Shown here: piece after piece, positions 43,307 through 52,104 of the stretch
Layout: each line of letters begins with the position of its first letter
Numbering within the stretch: position 1 is the first letter of the stretch
Assembly: GCA_002007365.1 (NCBI GenBank)
Contig: LNZR01000084.1
Coordinates: forward strand, 1 to 52,632
DNA: 52,632 nt
Reading direction: 5' to 3'
Source: Epulopiscium sp. Nele67-Bin005
Lineage (GTDB): Bacteria; Bacillota; Clostridia; Lachnospirales; Cellulosilyticaceae
The notes under the pieces: model-generated
What the model was told of the DNA's origin: nothing
Databases searched by the model: none
The model's input: the letters and a program-made list of their open reading frames with translations, nothing else
Made by a program: the position numbers and the translations under genes

Positions 43307-45060
43307 TGTGGAGTTAACATTGATATAAATTTTTCCTCTGGTGTAACAGAAATAGTTTTAAAATTGTTATAAATAACCATTCCTGGCTTTGCATTTGGAA
43401 TTTTCTTAACATTTTTGCGCAATGTATAATCAATCGGCACATGGCTAGACTGCTTTCCACTACTAAAATAACTAGCAAGATATGCCCCTTCCAAAATATC
43501 TTGGTCACTAATTTCATATTGATGAGGCACTTTTATAATTACGTGTGAACCAGGACCATCTTTTATGTGTAACCAAAGGTCGTTAGACTTAGCAAATTTC
43601 ATCGTTAACGTATCATTTTGAAAATTATTCTTCCCAACATATACATCAAGCCCAGAAGTAGTTTTAAATTGCATATATGGGTGGGTATTTTTGGGGACTT
43701 TTTTTGGGTGTTTTGCACGACGTTTCATATATCCCATCTCAATCAATTCTTGACGAAGCTCCAAAATATCCCCTTCTGATTGTAACATATCCAATGAAAT
43801 TAATACCGATTGCAAATATTTAACGTCTTCTTCAATAATTTCAAGTTGTTCAGTGGCTGCTACAAAAGTTCTCTTTGATTTATTATAAACTTTGAAGTAT
43901 TTTTGGGCATTTTCGATAGCCGTTTTGTCTGGGTCAAGAGGAATTGTAATATCTTCATAAGGTTCAGTGTAATAATTCATCGTAGTAAAACTTTCTGCTC
44001 TAGGGGGTACACTATGCGAATATGAAGTTAATAATTCTCCATAAATTTTGTACAATTCGCTAGAACTACTATCCTCAATCGCCTTTTCTTGTAGCACTTT
44101 TTTACGTAAAGCTCGCTCTATATAAGTTTGTACTAATTTTTTAATATCCGATGTTTTTTGACCAATGTTAAATCTTTGATTTTTCTTATGCGTAAACTGC
44201 TCTATAATTTCACTCATCGACTCCGAAAATTGAGGGGTATATGCCTTGTAAGTATCCAGTGGGTAGGCGTAACATTCAACTGGAATTTCACTTTCATTTA
44301 CGTATAATACAGGTTGGTGTGGAGCATTCATTACTTCGGTAAAACTTTTGAACAAAGTATTTAATTGCTCATTTGTCAATTTAGATGCAATAAATTCACC
44401 GTCTAGTTCAGACTTTATACAAATTTCATGTGCAATCATAGGACTGAGTCCATTATAAGACAAATATAAACTTTTATATACTGGTGCATCATGTTTTGCA
44501 ATCTGACCTGAAAACTCTGCAAAATCAGTGGTTGTTGGATTTAATTTTAGTTGATTAGGTGGATAATTGTATTGATGACTTGGCAAAACTGTACGAATAC
44601 TACTTTTATCCCTAGATATATGTTTGATACTATCTAAAATAATTTCTTTTCCATCTTTATTAAAATGTGTAAAAATTAGATTACTATGGCGACCCATAAT
44701 TTCCAAAATTAACTTTTTATTTTCCTTATCACCCAAATCATTTGTAGCTTCAATATGAATTTCTACAATACGTTCAAAATTTGGTTGAGTAATATCCAAA
44801 ATTTTACCACTACTCAAATGTTTACGCAGGAGCATACAAAACATAGGAGGTGTGGCATTTGTATTTTTGGTAAGAGTTGAAATATGCACCCTAGGATAAG
44901 AACTATTTGCATTCAAAAGTAATTTATAGGCCTTTCTATTGTTTCGGACTGAAATTAATAGCTCCTCTTTTTCTGGTTGATAAATTTTATCAATTCTACC
45001 ACCAATAAGTTCCTTTTTTAATTCTAAAATAATATGCGAAAGCACAACTCCATCTAACAT
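43303..45060 (-). CDS. rqcH: Ribosome quality control protein RqcH (NFACT family)
   Basis: 585 residues. Binds stalled 50S-peptidyl-tRNA complexes and adds C-terminal alanine tails (bacterial Rqc2/NEMF). NFACT-N starts MLDGVVLSHIILELKKELIGGRIDKIYQP; two helical arms in the middle (about 280-430) form the coiled coil; the NFACT-R domain has FKTTSGLDVYVGKNNFQND and the DLWLHIKDGPGSHVII signature. GGAGAG precedes the ATG. Formerly called fibronectin-binding protein (FbpA). Confidence 0.96.
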   Translation of the reverse strand: MLDGVVLSHIILELKKELIGGRIDKIYQPEKEELLISVRNNRKAYKLLLNANSSYPRVHISTLTKNTNATPPMFCMLLRKHLSSGKILDITQPNFERIVEIHIEATNDLGDKENKKLILEIMGRHSNLIFTHFNKDGKEIILDSIKHISRDKSSIRTVLPSHQYNYPPNQLKLNPTTTDFAEFSGQIAKHDAPVYKSLYLSYNGLSPMIAHEICIKSELDGEFIASKLTNEQLNTLFKSFTEVMNAPHQPVLYVNESEIPVECYAYPLDTYKAYTPQFSESMSEIIEQFTHKKNQRFNIGQKTSDIKKLVQTYIERALRKKVLQEKAIEDSSSSELYKIYGELLTSYSHSVPPRAESFTTMNYYTEPYEDITIPLDPDKTAIENAQKYFKVYNKSKRTFVAATEQLEIIEEDVKYLQSVLISLDMLQSEGDILELRQELIEMGYMKRRAKHPKKVPKNTHPYMQFKTTSGLDVYVGKNNFQNDTLTMKFAKSNDLWLHIKDGPGSHVIIKVPHQYEISDQDILEGAYLASYFSSGKQSSHVPIDYTLRKNVKKIPNAKPGMVIYNNFKTISVTPEEKFISMLTPQ

Positions 45061-45298
45061 GAAATCTCTCCTTTTTAAATAAATTTATATATTATTTTAG
45101 CAAATTAATTAGTAAAAGTCCATAAAAAGGCTATATTATTATATTCAATTTGCTCTATAAGCTCCACTTCAAAAATAATATCTTGTAAAATATCTTCCTT
45201 ATCTATATTATTTTTTCCTTCCAATCAAATGTTTTTCATATTATAACTTATTATTAAATATATCCAATAAAAGCAACTAATAATCATACAAAAACAAA

Positions 45299-45335
45299 AA
45301 AACTTGACCTCTGCATACTACAGAAAATCAAGTTT
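45299..45335 (-). terminator. Terminator of the feo operon
   Basis: AAAACTTGA / TCAAGTTTT stem with an internal loop, then a T run on the minus strand, just after the Cys-rich peptide gene. Confidence 0.8.
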
Positions 45336-45342
45336 TAGTTTA

Positions 45343-45519
45343 TTAATTACAACCACTATCTTGCTTTGATGGGCAGGCAAAACACCCTCCACCACAGCCC
45401 CCACTTTGGTTTTGGCTTTGTTTTTGTCGTTCTTCTTCTAATTTTTTCTTTTTATGAGCTGAATAAGCTACAAACCCTACTGCTCCTACAATTATCAAAA
45501 TTATAATTAAGTTTCCCAT
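45343..45519 (-). CDS. FeoB-associated Cys-rich membrane protein
   Basis: 58 residues, on the minus strand right after feoB. One membrane helix (about 4-20: IIILIIVGAVGFVAYSA), a basic stretch KKKKLEEERQK, and a C-terminal tail with C-GGG-C-FAC and a last Cys two residues from the end. This is the pattern of the FeoB-associated cysteine-rich protein family found behind feoB in many Clostridia. AAGGGG precedes the ATG. It probably takes part in iron transport; the exact role is unknown. Confidence 0.85.
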   Translation of the reverse strand: MGNLIIILIIVGAVGFVAYSAHKKKKLEEERQKQSQNQSGGCGGGCFACPSKQDSGCN

Positions 45520-45537
45520 AATTTGCCCCTTTCAATA

Positions 45538-47514
45538 TTATGAAGCTACTGGCAAAGTTCCTTCTGGTTTTTCACTTCTTCTAGTCAGTTTTACAAATAC
45601 CAACGCTTCTAGTGCTAAAATTATTATTGCTATAATAAATCCATCGGCAAATTTTCCTGTTGTTATTAGAGTTCCAACTTGATTGACAATCATTGCCAAA
45701 GTATATCCCGTTACAAACTGAAATCCAAGACCAATTCTTAACCATCTTTTACTTTCCATCTCTGCGTTCATTGCTCCTATTGCTGCAAAACAAGGTGGTG
45801 TAAACAAATTAAACAACATAAATGCAAATGCTGATACTGGTGTAAAAACTCCAAACAATGGACTATTTACCGAATGTAAAAAATCTTCTGATGTAGCAAA
45901 CATAACAGCCAAACTTGCCACAACATTTTCTTTTGCAATAAACCCTGTAACCGTTGACGCTGTAAGTTGCCAACCTGCCATGCCTAGAGGAATAAATAAC
46001 GGAGCAAATAACCCTCCAATTGTTGCAAGCATACTCAAATCAGCATCATCTACTACATTAAACGAAAAATCATAGCTTTGTAGTAACCAAACTAACGTAT
46101 TACAAAGTAAAATAATTGTTCCAGCTTTTACGATGAAGTGTTTAGATTTGTGAAGCATATTTTTTACTGCATTTTTAATGCTAGGTACTTTATATTCTGC
46201 TAGTTCAATAATAAATAGTGAATTATTATTTTCAATTCCATAAATTTTCTTTAATATTAATCCTACACAAACGATAACTCCTATCGAAATTATATAAATA
46301 CTAGGAGCAACCCAACTAGAATTTGGGAAAAATACTGTCGCAAATAAAGCGATAATCGGCAATTTAGCACCACAAGGTACAAACGGAGTTAATATACTTG
46401 CCATACGTCTTTCGTGTTCATTTTCAATTGTACGAGTAGCCATAATTCCTGGGATTGCGCACCCAGACCCAACTACCATAGGAATAATCGACTTTCCAGA
46501 AAGCCCAATTTTTTTGAAATATCTATCCATAACGACTGCAACTCTTGCCATATATCCACAGTCCTCAAGTAGTGAAAGGCAGAAAAATAGCACCATTATT
46601 AGAGGAAGAAACCCTAAAATTGCTCCTACCCCACCAATCATACCTTCAATTAATAAATCTTGCAAAAATGGATTAGTGTTTAAGCTTTCAAAAAATCCTT
46701 CTGCCATATCTGGGATAATTTCTCCAAATAATTCTTCATTTACATACTCCGATAAAAATCCTCCAAGACCAGATTGAGAAAACCAATATACACCCCACAT
46801 GATAACAAAGAAAATAGGTAGACCCCAAACTTTGTGAGCTACAATTTCATCAATTTTATCAGATGTCGTTTTTTCCTTAGATAAAACTTGTTTAACTTCG
46901 CAATTTTTAACAATTTCTGAAATAATCTCAAAACGTTTTTTATTTAACTCGGTTTCTTGCTCCTTTGAAGAAACTTCTTGCAACAGGTCGTTGGAAACAG
47001 GCTTTTGAACAGCTCCCTCAGACACAAGTTTAATGGCAGTTTTTGTTAAAGCTTTTAGCCCCTTCTCCTCAAGTGCCGAAATCTGAACAACTTTAGCCCC
47101 CAAACTTTCTGCAAGCTTTACATTATTAATAGAAATTTCCTTTTTTTCGAGCAAATCATTTTTATTAAGAGCCACAACAATCGGAATATTTAATTCCAAA
47201 AGTTGAGTTGTAAAAAATAAGCTCCTGCTCAAATTTGTACTATCAATAATATTAATAATTACATCAGGATTTTCATTTTTTACAAATTCATTCGTAATAG
47301 CCTCTTCATTTGTGTAGGCCGAAATTGAATATGCTCCTGGTAAATCCACAATTTGAACATCTTCATTATTATGAGAATATGTATCCTTTAAATTTGCCAC
47401 TCTTTTTTCAACGGTAACCCCTGCCCAGTTCCCTACTTGTGCAAGTTCACCAGTTAAGGCGTTATAAAGAGTCGTTTTTCCACTATTAGGGTTACCTGCT
47501 AGTGCGATTTTCAT
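45538..47514 (-). CDS. feoB: Ferrous iron transporter FeoB
   Basis: 658 residues. Takes up Fe2+ across the membrane. The N-terminal G domain has GNPNSGKTTLYNALTG (G1, about 7-22), the VTVEKR switch, DLPGAYS (G3) and NKND (G4). About eight membrane helices follow with the Gate motifs CxxPGI (GSGCAIPGIMA) and PCGAKLPI, plus the TPPCFAAIGAM block. FeoA and the Cys-rich peptide flank it on the same strand. AGGAGG precedes the ATG. Confidence 0.97.
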   Translation of the reverse strand: MKIALAGNPNSGKTTLYNALTGELAQVGNWAGVTVEKRVANLKDTYSHNNEDVQIVDLPGAYSISAYTNEEAITNEFVKNENPDVIINIIDSTNLSRSLFFTTQLLELNIPIVVALNKNDLLEKKEISINNVKLAESLGAKVVQISALEEKGLKALTKTAIKLVSEGAVQKPVSNDLLQEVSSKEQETELNKKRFEIISEIVKNCEVKQVLSKEKTTSDKIDEIVAHKVWGLPIFFVIMWGVYWFSQSGLGGFLSEYVNEELFGEIIPDMAEGFFESLNTNPFLQDLLIEGMIGGVGAILGFLPLIMVLFFCLSLLEDCGYMARVAVVMDRYFKKIGLSGKSIIPMVVGSGCAIPGIMATRTIENEHERRMASILTPFVPCGAKLPIIALFATVFFPNSSWVAPSIYIISIGVIVCVGLILKKIYGIENNNSLFIIELAEYKVPSIKNAVKNMLHKSKHFIVKAGTIILLCNTLVWLLQSYDFSFNVVDDADLSMLATIGGLFAPLFIPLGMAGWQLTASTVTGFIAKENVVASLAVMFATSEDFLHSVNSPLFGVFTPVSAFAFMLFNLFTPPCFAAIGAMNAEMESKRWLRIGLGFQFVTGYTLAMIVNQVGTLITTGKFADGFIIAIIILALEALVFVKLTRRSEKPEGTLPVAS

Positions 47515-47532
47515 AAAATTTCCTCCTAAAAA

Positions 47533-47748
47533 TTAGTCATATAAAAATATACTTTGTGCAACTTGTAAATCTATGGCGTATCGTCCATCTTTTATATTTA
47601 CTATAATATTGCTCCCAAGATTAGATATTACTGTAATTTCTTCATCTTCAAAACAACCTAATGTAAATAGAAAATCTTTTATTTTTTCACCCCCCTCAAT
47701 TTTTTCAATAATATAAGTTGAGTTAACGTGTGCATCTAATAAAGTCAT
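47533..47748 (-). CDS. feoA: Ferrous iron transport protein FeoA
   Basis: 71 residues, SH3-like beta barrel. The YIIEKIEGGEKIKDFLFTLGCFEDEEITVISN part is typical. It supports FeoB activity from the cytosol. First gene of the operon, 18 bases before feoB, behind a Fur box. The ribosome site is GAGAGGAAAA. Confidence 0.92.
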   Translation of the reverse strand: MTLLDAHVNSTYIIEKIEGGEKIKDFLFTLGCFEDEEITVISNLGSNIIVNIKDGRYAIDLQVAQSIFLYD

Positions 47749-47764
47749 TTGTTTTTCCTCTCAT

Positions 47765-47779
47765 TGATAATTATTATTA
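47765..47779 (-). promoter_or_regulatory. Fur box of the feo operon
   Basis: TGATAAT-T-ATTATTA: fits the 7-1-7 Fur inverted repeat (TGATAATnATTATCA) with one mismatch. It covers the expected transcription start, 17-31 bases upstream of the feoA start, so iron-loaded Fur would block transcription. Confidence 0.75.
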
Positions 47780-47784
47780 AAATT

Positions 47785-47813
47785 ATAGTACCATGTAATA
47801 AATGTAGTGTCAA
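47785..47813 (-). promoter_or_regulatory. Promoter of feoA-feoB
   Basis: TTGACA at 47808-47813, 17 bases, TACTAT at 47785-47790 on the minus strand, immediately upstream of the Fur box. Confidence 0.65.
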
Positions 47814-48215
47814 TTGATATTAATTTTCTTTATTAATACGCTAAAGTATTTTCTCAAAATATATCTAAACTTAAACTTATATATCAATATTTTATGTGCA
47901 ACTTTAAAAATTGTACAATCATTTATATGTTACATATTGAAAATTATTTACAAGTTAAATTTATAACAACTCTAATAATCCAACACTAATTAATAAAGTT
48001 TGTATAACATATGAAATTTTATTGGGACTTTAACTTTGTAAGGCATTTTTTTTCAATTAAGCGGACAGAAAAGTTAGATTATCACGATTTCTGGATTTTG
48101 CTTTTTTGAATTAGTAATAAAAAACTGGGACTTTAACTTTGTAAGACGTTTTTTTCAATTAAGTGGACAGAAAAGTAACATTATCACGATTTCTGGATTT
48201 TGCTTTTTTGGGTTG
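47814..48215. other. Gene-free stretch with intergenic repeats
   Basis: About 400 bases between the feo promoter and the aminotransferase terminator. The left half is AT-rich with no recognisable signal; the right half is the two-unit repeat at 48024-48215. Confidence 0.6.
48024..48215. repeat. Intergenic 103-bp tandem repeat
   Basis: Two units start GGGACTTTAACTTTGTAAG at 48024 and 48127 (period 103). Both contain GGACAGAAAAGT, ATTATCACGATTTCTGG and ATTTTGCTTTTTTG. The second half of the unit matches the 26.5 kb repeat in order and spacing (GGACA, ATCACGATTT, TTTTG-AATTAG). Confidence 0.85.
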
Positions 48216-48218
48216 CAC

Positions 48219-48251
48219 AAAAAAAGACTGCAAACTTTTGTTTACAGCCTC
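48219..48251 (-). terminator. Terminator of the aminotransferase gene
   Basis: AGACTGCAAAC / GTTTACAGCCT arms (two G-U pairs on the RNA), four-base loop, then T run on the minus strand. Confidence 0.75.
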
Positions 48252-48257
48252 AAAAAC

Positions 48258-49424
48258 TTAAATATATTTTTTTACAAACTTTTCTATACGTACAAGTGCT
48301 TCTTTGATTTCTTCTATAGAATATGCATAGGAGCAACGTATAAACCCTTCTCCACTTTCTCCAAATGCATTGCCTGGAACTACTGCCACTTTTTCTTCCA
48401 TCAACAATTTTTCGCAAAACTCAACACTGCTAAGCCCTGTTTTTTGGATTGATGGAAAAACATAAAATGCCCCTTCTGGCTCAAAACATGATAGACCCAT
48501 TTTTCTAAAGCCATTTACCATAATTTTTCTTCTGGCATCATAGGCGTTTCTCATCTCCAAAACATCATTGTCACCATTTTTTAGGGCCTCAATTCCTGCA
48601 TATTGGCTAGTTGTAGGCGCACACATTAATACATATTGATGCATCTTTGTCATTGCAGAAATTATAACTTCTGGTCCAACGGCATATCCCAAACGCCACC
48701 CAGTCATTGCGTATGCTTTTGAAAATCCACTCAAAATAACTGTTCTTTCATACATATCTTCTAGGTTGGCAATTGAAATATGAGTTTTGCCATAAGTTAA
48801 TTCTGCGTAAATCTCATCTGATAATACAATTAAATCGTGCTTTTTGATAATAGGAATTAATTTTTCTAAGTCCTCTTTTGTCATAATTGCTCCTGTTGGA
48901 TTGTTTGGATATGGCAAAATTAGAATTTTAGATTTTGGGGTAATTGCTGCTTCAAGTTGTTCAGGTTGTAATTTAAAGTTATGCTCTTCGTTTGTATCTA
49001 TAGCTATTGGGACTCCTCCAGCAAAAATTGTGCATGGCATATAAGCTACAAATGAAGGCTCTGGAATTAAAACTTCTTCTCCATATTCAAGAAGCGTTCT
49101 TAAAGCTATGTCTATTCCTTCGCTTCCTCCAACAGTTACCAAAGTTTGAGTTAATGGTTCGTAGTCTAAATTAAATTTACGGTTCATATAATTAGAAACT
49201 TCTTTTCGTAAATTTGGCATTCCTGCGTTTGCAGAATAAATAGTTTTACCTTGCTCTAGCGAATAAATTCCTTCTTCTCGTATATGCCATGGTGTATCAA
49301 AGTCAGGCTCACCAACGCCTAGAGAGATTGCTCCTTCCATCTCAGAAACAACATCAAAAAACTTTCTAATACCTGATGGTGGAATATCTCGTACCTTTTT
49401 TGCAATTTTATTTTCAAGACTCAT
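48258..49424 (-). CDS. Class I/II aminotransferase (PatA/AspC-like)
   Basis: 388 residues, PLP-dependent fold type I. Seen: GVGEPDFDTPWHI and YSANAGMPNLRKEVSNY at the start, PYPNNPTGA, LSDEIYAELTYG and the PLP lysine in SGFSKAYAMTGWRLGY (about residue 233). The family includes aspartate, aromatic and branched-chain aminotransferases; the substrate is not decidable. The start overlaps the stop of the Lrp/AsnC gene by four bases (ATGA), so the regulator is upstream in the same transcript. Confidence 0.94.
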   Translation of the reverse strand: MSLENKIAKKVRDIPPSGIRKFFDVVSEMEGAISLGVGEPDFDTPWHIREEGIYSLEQGKTIYSANAGMPNLRKEVSNYMNRKFNLDYEPLTQTLVTVGGSEGIDIALRTLLEYGEEVLIPEPSFVAYMPCTIFAGGVPIAIDTNEEHNFKLQPEQLEAAITPKSKILILPYPNNPTGAIMTKEDLEKLIPIIKKHDLIVLSDEIYAELTYGKTHISIANLEDMYERTVILSGFSKAYAMTGWRLGYAVGPEVIISAMTKMHQYVLMCAPTTSQYAGIEALKNGDNDVLEMRNAYDARRKIMVNGFRKMGLSCFEPEGAFYVFPSIQKTGLSSVEFCEKLLMEEKVAVVPGNAFGESGEGFIRCSYAYSIEEIKEALVRIEKFVKKYI

Positions 49425-49924
49425 AGTGTAATCATAACCCTTTCATCTTTTTTCTGTTTCTCAAATATTACACCATAATCTTTATATTTATTAAGAACAA
49501 AATGTGTAGCAGTACTCAAAACTGAGTCAAGTGTAGCTAACTTTTGAGATACAAACATGGCCACTTCTTTCATAGAGCTACCTTCAACAATTACTGTTAA
49601 ATCAAACCCTCCAGACATCAAATACACTGCTTTAACTTCGTTAAAATGATAAATTCTGCGTGCAATTTTATCAAAGCCTTCTCCTCTTTGTGGTGTAACT
49701 TTTACTTCAATTAAGGCACGAACTAGCTCCTTATCATCAACTTTATCCCAGTTAATTAACGTTTTATATCCACAAATTACCTGACGTTTTTCTAAATCTG
49801 CAATTATTTCCTCAACTTCATTTTTAGATAACTCTGTAATTATTGCAAGGTCTTCAACAGAGTAACGGCTATTTTCTTCTAATAATTCCAAAATTTTTCG
49901 TTCCATCACATCTAGCTCCTTCAT
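49421..49924 (-). CDS. Lrp/AsnC-family transcription regulator
   Basis: 167 residues. N-terminal helix-turn-helix (about 1-60: ILELLEENSRYSVEDLAIITELSKNEVEEIIADLE in parts) and a RAM ligand-binding domain (about 70-150: LIEVKVTPQRGEGFDKIARRI, YLMSGGFDLTVIVEG). Binds an amino acid as a rule. Overlaps the aminotransferase gene, which it most likely controls. AAGGAGCTAG precedes the ATG region. Confidence 0.93.
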   Translation of the reverse strand: MKELDVMERKILELLEENSRYSVEDLAIITELSKNEVEEIIADLEKRQVICGYKTLINWDKVDDKELVRALIEVKVTPQRGEGFDKIARRIYHFNEVKAVYLMSGGFDLTVIVEGSSMKEVAMFVSQKLATLDSVLSTATHFVLNKYKDYGVIFEKQKKDERVMITL

Positions 49925-49965
49925 ATCAAATTTAATTTAACTATACCACAAAATAACACACAAAA

Positions 49966-50004
49966 AAAGATTAAAATAAGCAATTGCCTACCTTAATCTT
50001 AAGA
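49966..50004 (-). terminator. Terminator of the second MerR-like gene
   Basis: AAGATTAA / TTAATCTT arms with a larger loop and a T run on the minus strand, downstream of the gene ending at 50024. Confidence 0.65.
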
Positions 50005-50023
50005 AAATTTAATTTTGTTCATG

Positions 50024-50713
50024 TTAATTGTTGGACTTCTTTCCTTTTAATATACGTTGCAAAATAGAAGCCTTACTTTCCTCAGCCACTTTTTGTTGGT
50101 ATGCCAAAGCCTCTTGTTGAGTACGCTGAATTTCCATCATAGTATAATCTAGTTTTTCAAAATACTCCTCATTTTTCTTATTTTGCTCAATTACATCTTG
50201 TCTTATGTCAGTAACTTGCTCCATCACCATGCCTTCTAATTGTGGAGTTAGCTCATGTAATACTTCTTTCGCCACAATTTCCGTAACTTCAACGCTTATT
50301 TTCTCCTGAATATTGGCAAATTCATCACGTACAGTTTGTGCAATTATGTTTTGGATAACTTCGATTAATGGTTCTCCCTCCTGAAGTTGAGTGGAATTTG
50401 AATAATTAGTAAGTGGGATAATATTTGTTGTTCCATCAGCTGTAGAAAAATTCTCTACAATAGGAATTTCCTTTTCGGGCTTTGACTTTACAATATCTTT
50501 GATTGTATTTTTGATAGCTTTTAGCTCCAGACCGCCATCTCTCAACTCTTGTATAAACTTTAACATTTCTAAGTTTTCCATGGTATACATACGATACCCC
50601 TGTTCATTTCTCAAAATATTAAGCCCAAGTTCTCTCTCATAATGACGCAAAATGTACGGTTCCATACCTAAATGCAGTGATGCTTCTTTAATAGTCAAAA
50701 CTTCTTTTTCCAT
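50024..50713 (-). CDS. MerR-headed coiled-coil protein (RacA-like architecture) B
   Basis: 229 residues. A MerR-type DNA-binding head (about 1-75: LTIKEASLHLGMEPYILRHYERELGLNILRNEQGYRMYTMENLEMLKFIQELRDGG in parts), a middle linker, a long helical part (about 125-215) and a basic end RILKGKKSNN. No metal-binding or ligand-binding C-terminal domain is present. RacA of Bacillus, which fixes the chromosome to the pole during sporulation, and DUF3967 proteins have this layout. It is a paralogue of the gene upstream. Weak TAACG-type ribosome site. Confidence 0.8.
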   Translation of the reverse strand: MEKEVLTIKEASLHLGMEPYILRHYERELGLNILRNEQGYRMYTMENLEMLKFIQELRDGGLELKAIKNTIKDIVKSKPEKEIPIVENFSTADGTTNIIPLTNYSNSTQLQEGEPLIEVIQNIIAQTVRDEFANIQEKISVEVTEIVAKEVLHELTPQLEGMVMEQVTDIRQDVIEQNKKNEEYFEKLDYTMMEIQRTQQEALAYQQKVAEESKASILQRILKGKKSNN

Positions 50714-50781
50714 ATACGTTACCTCATCTTATATTTTATTACTAAATAACTATATCACACGATTATTTAATCAATCAAGAA

Positions 50782-50822
50782 AAAAGACTAAAATAAGTTT
50801 AACACCTACATTAGTCTTTAAT
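50782..50822 (-). terminator. Terminator between the two MerR-like genes
   Basis: AAAGACTAA / TTAGTCTTT arms with a T run on the minus strand; separates the two paralogues into two transcripts, at least in part. Confidence 0.7.
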
Positions 50823-50826
50823 AATT

Positions 50827-51573
50827 TTAATTTATTTGAGCTTTTAACGATTGATTTTTTACCTTTACAGGCTTGTCCTTAAATAGACGTTTAAATATCG
50901 ACTTATTAGCCTTATCTTTCCTTACTTGTTCTTCTTGCTCAATTGATTTAATTTGATTGCGTTGCATCTCACGAATTCGCACGTCTAATTGTCGGTAATA
51001 ATCGTTTGTTTTTTCGGTACTATCATTAATCATAGTTTTAACTTCGCTCATTTCTCTAGTTATAATTTTATCCATAGCTGGTATGATGTCAGTATGCACA
51101 ACATTTTCTATTTCAATACGTACTTGATTTTTTATAAACCCTGCCAAATCTAATGTTTCGTCTTTTAAAGTTTCGTGAATTGTAGTTTGAATTATATCCA
51201 TAAACGCTTCCTTTTTCTCTTCAGATTGTACATCAACAGATGATTTTTCTTGATTTTCTAAATTTTTAATTAGGTTGTTTAACGGTATAATGTTATCCGG
51301 CACTAGAGCTGTAACCCCTGCCTCTTCTAGCATTTTCATATCACTACAAGCCAAATCTTGGAGAGTATTTTTTATAGCCCTAAGTTCGATGCCACTATCT
51401 CTTAACTGCTGTATAAATTTAATCATTTCCAAATTTTCAACAGTATATACTCTGTGACCCTGACTATTTCGTAGGATATTTAAGTTTAATTCTTTCTCGT
51501 AGTAACGTAATACATATGAGTGCATATTTAAGTAGTTTGATGCTTCTTTTACTGTTAAAGTTTCTTTACTCAT
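50827..51573 (-). CDS. MerR-headed coiled-coil protein (RacA-like architecture) A
   Basis: 248 residues. Head (about 1-75) with LTVKEASNYLNMHSYVLRYYEKELNLNILRNSQGHRVYTVENLEM in parts, clearly similar to paralogue B over the whole head and linker. The rest is a coiled coil with QLDVRIREMQRNQIKSIEQEEQVRKDK and a very basic tip SIFKRLFKDKPVKVKNQ that could bind membrane or DNA. A ligand-sensing domain is absent. The start is preceded by GGGGGGAAAAAATC. Confidence 0.8.
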   Translation of the reverse strand: MSKETLTVKEASNYLNMHSYVLRYYEKELNLNILRNSQGHRVYTVENLEMIKFIQQLRDSGIELRAIKNTLQDLACSDMKMLEEAGVTALVPDNIIPLNNLIKNLENQEKSSVDVQSEEKKEAFMDIIQTTIHETLKDETLDLAGFIKNQVRIEIENVVHTDIIPAMDKIITREMSEVKTMINDSTEKTNDYYRQLDVRIREMQRNQIKSIEQEEQVRKDKANKSIFKRLFKDKPVKVKNQSLKAQIN

Positions 51574-52104
51574 GATTTTTTCCCCCCATCTTTTGTAAAT
51601 TAACTCCTTATTAGTATACCATAATTTTCCAAATTATCAAGCAATAATTTTTTCTTTTACAAGGTATTTTAAATTTGTTAAATTTTTACTCATATAAAAG
51701 TTTTTTCCCTCAAAATTTAGCTAATAAAACACCATTATTTTTCATTTTGTCGACTTATAAAATAAAAATATTCTGTCAACTTACAATCATCTTTGTAAAT
51801 AACAAATCAACAAATTACACTATTATATTGCATAACTTCTTTAAAAATTTGGTGATATTCCACACAAGAATAAACAAAAGTAACTTGGGGATACCCCTAA
51901 CCCTTCTTAATTTCTACAATATTATCTTTTGCATCTTCACCAATTCTTATTCTATATTCCTCCAAAGTTTTTATATTGGAATAGGTATTGGCTGAACTTG
52001 CATTTAATGGTATACTCATCATAGACATTTCGTTTGTTATATCAAGTGTGAATGTCTTTTTTTGTATACTTTTTTAACAATATAATAAAAAGTGAGGGTG
52101 CATA
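51574..52104. other. AT-rich region with one small doubtful ORF
   Basis: 531 bases between the MerR-like gene and the MmeI-like gene. Apart from a 43-codon frame on the minus strand (51897-52028), no gene is supported. A plus-strand frame at 51675-51995 is AT-rich and has no ribosome site. Confidence 0.5.
51897..52028 (-). CDS. Small ORF or gene remnant, 43 residues
   Basis: MSMMSIPLNASSANTYSNIK and then TLEEYRIRIGEDAKDNIVEIKKG. The residue composition looks protein-like, unlike random AT-rich frames, but there is no clear ribosome binding site. It may be a genuine small protein or the end of a decayed gene. Confidence 0.3.
   Translation of the reverse strand: MSMMSIPLNASSANTYSNIKTLEEYRIRIGEDAKDNIVEIKKG

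Noticed and set aside
51675-51995. Plus-strand ORF of 106 residues near the right end
   Set aside because: Extremely Phe/Asn/Ile-rich, typical of random AT-rich DNA, without a ribosome site; antisense to the more protein-like small ORF.
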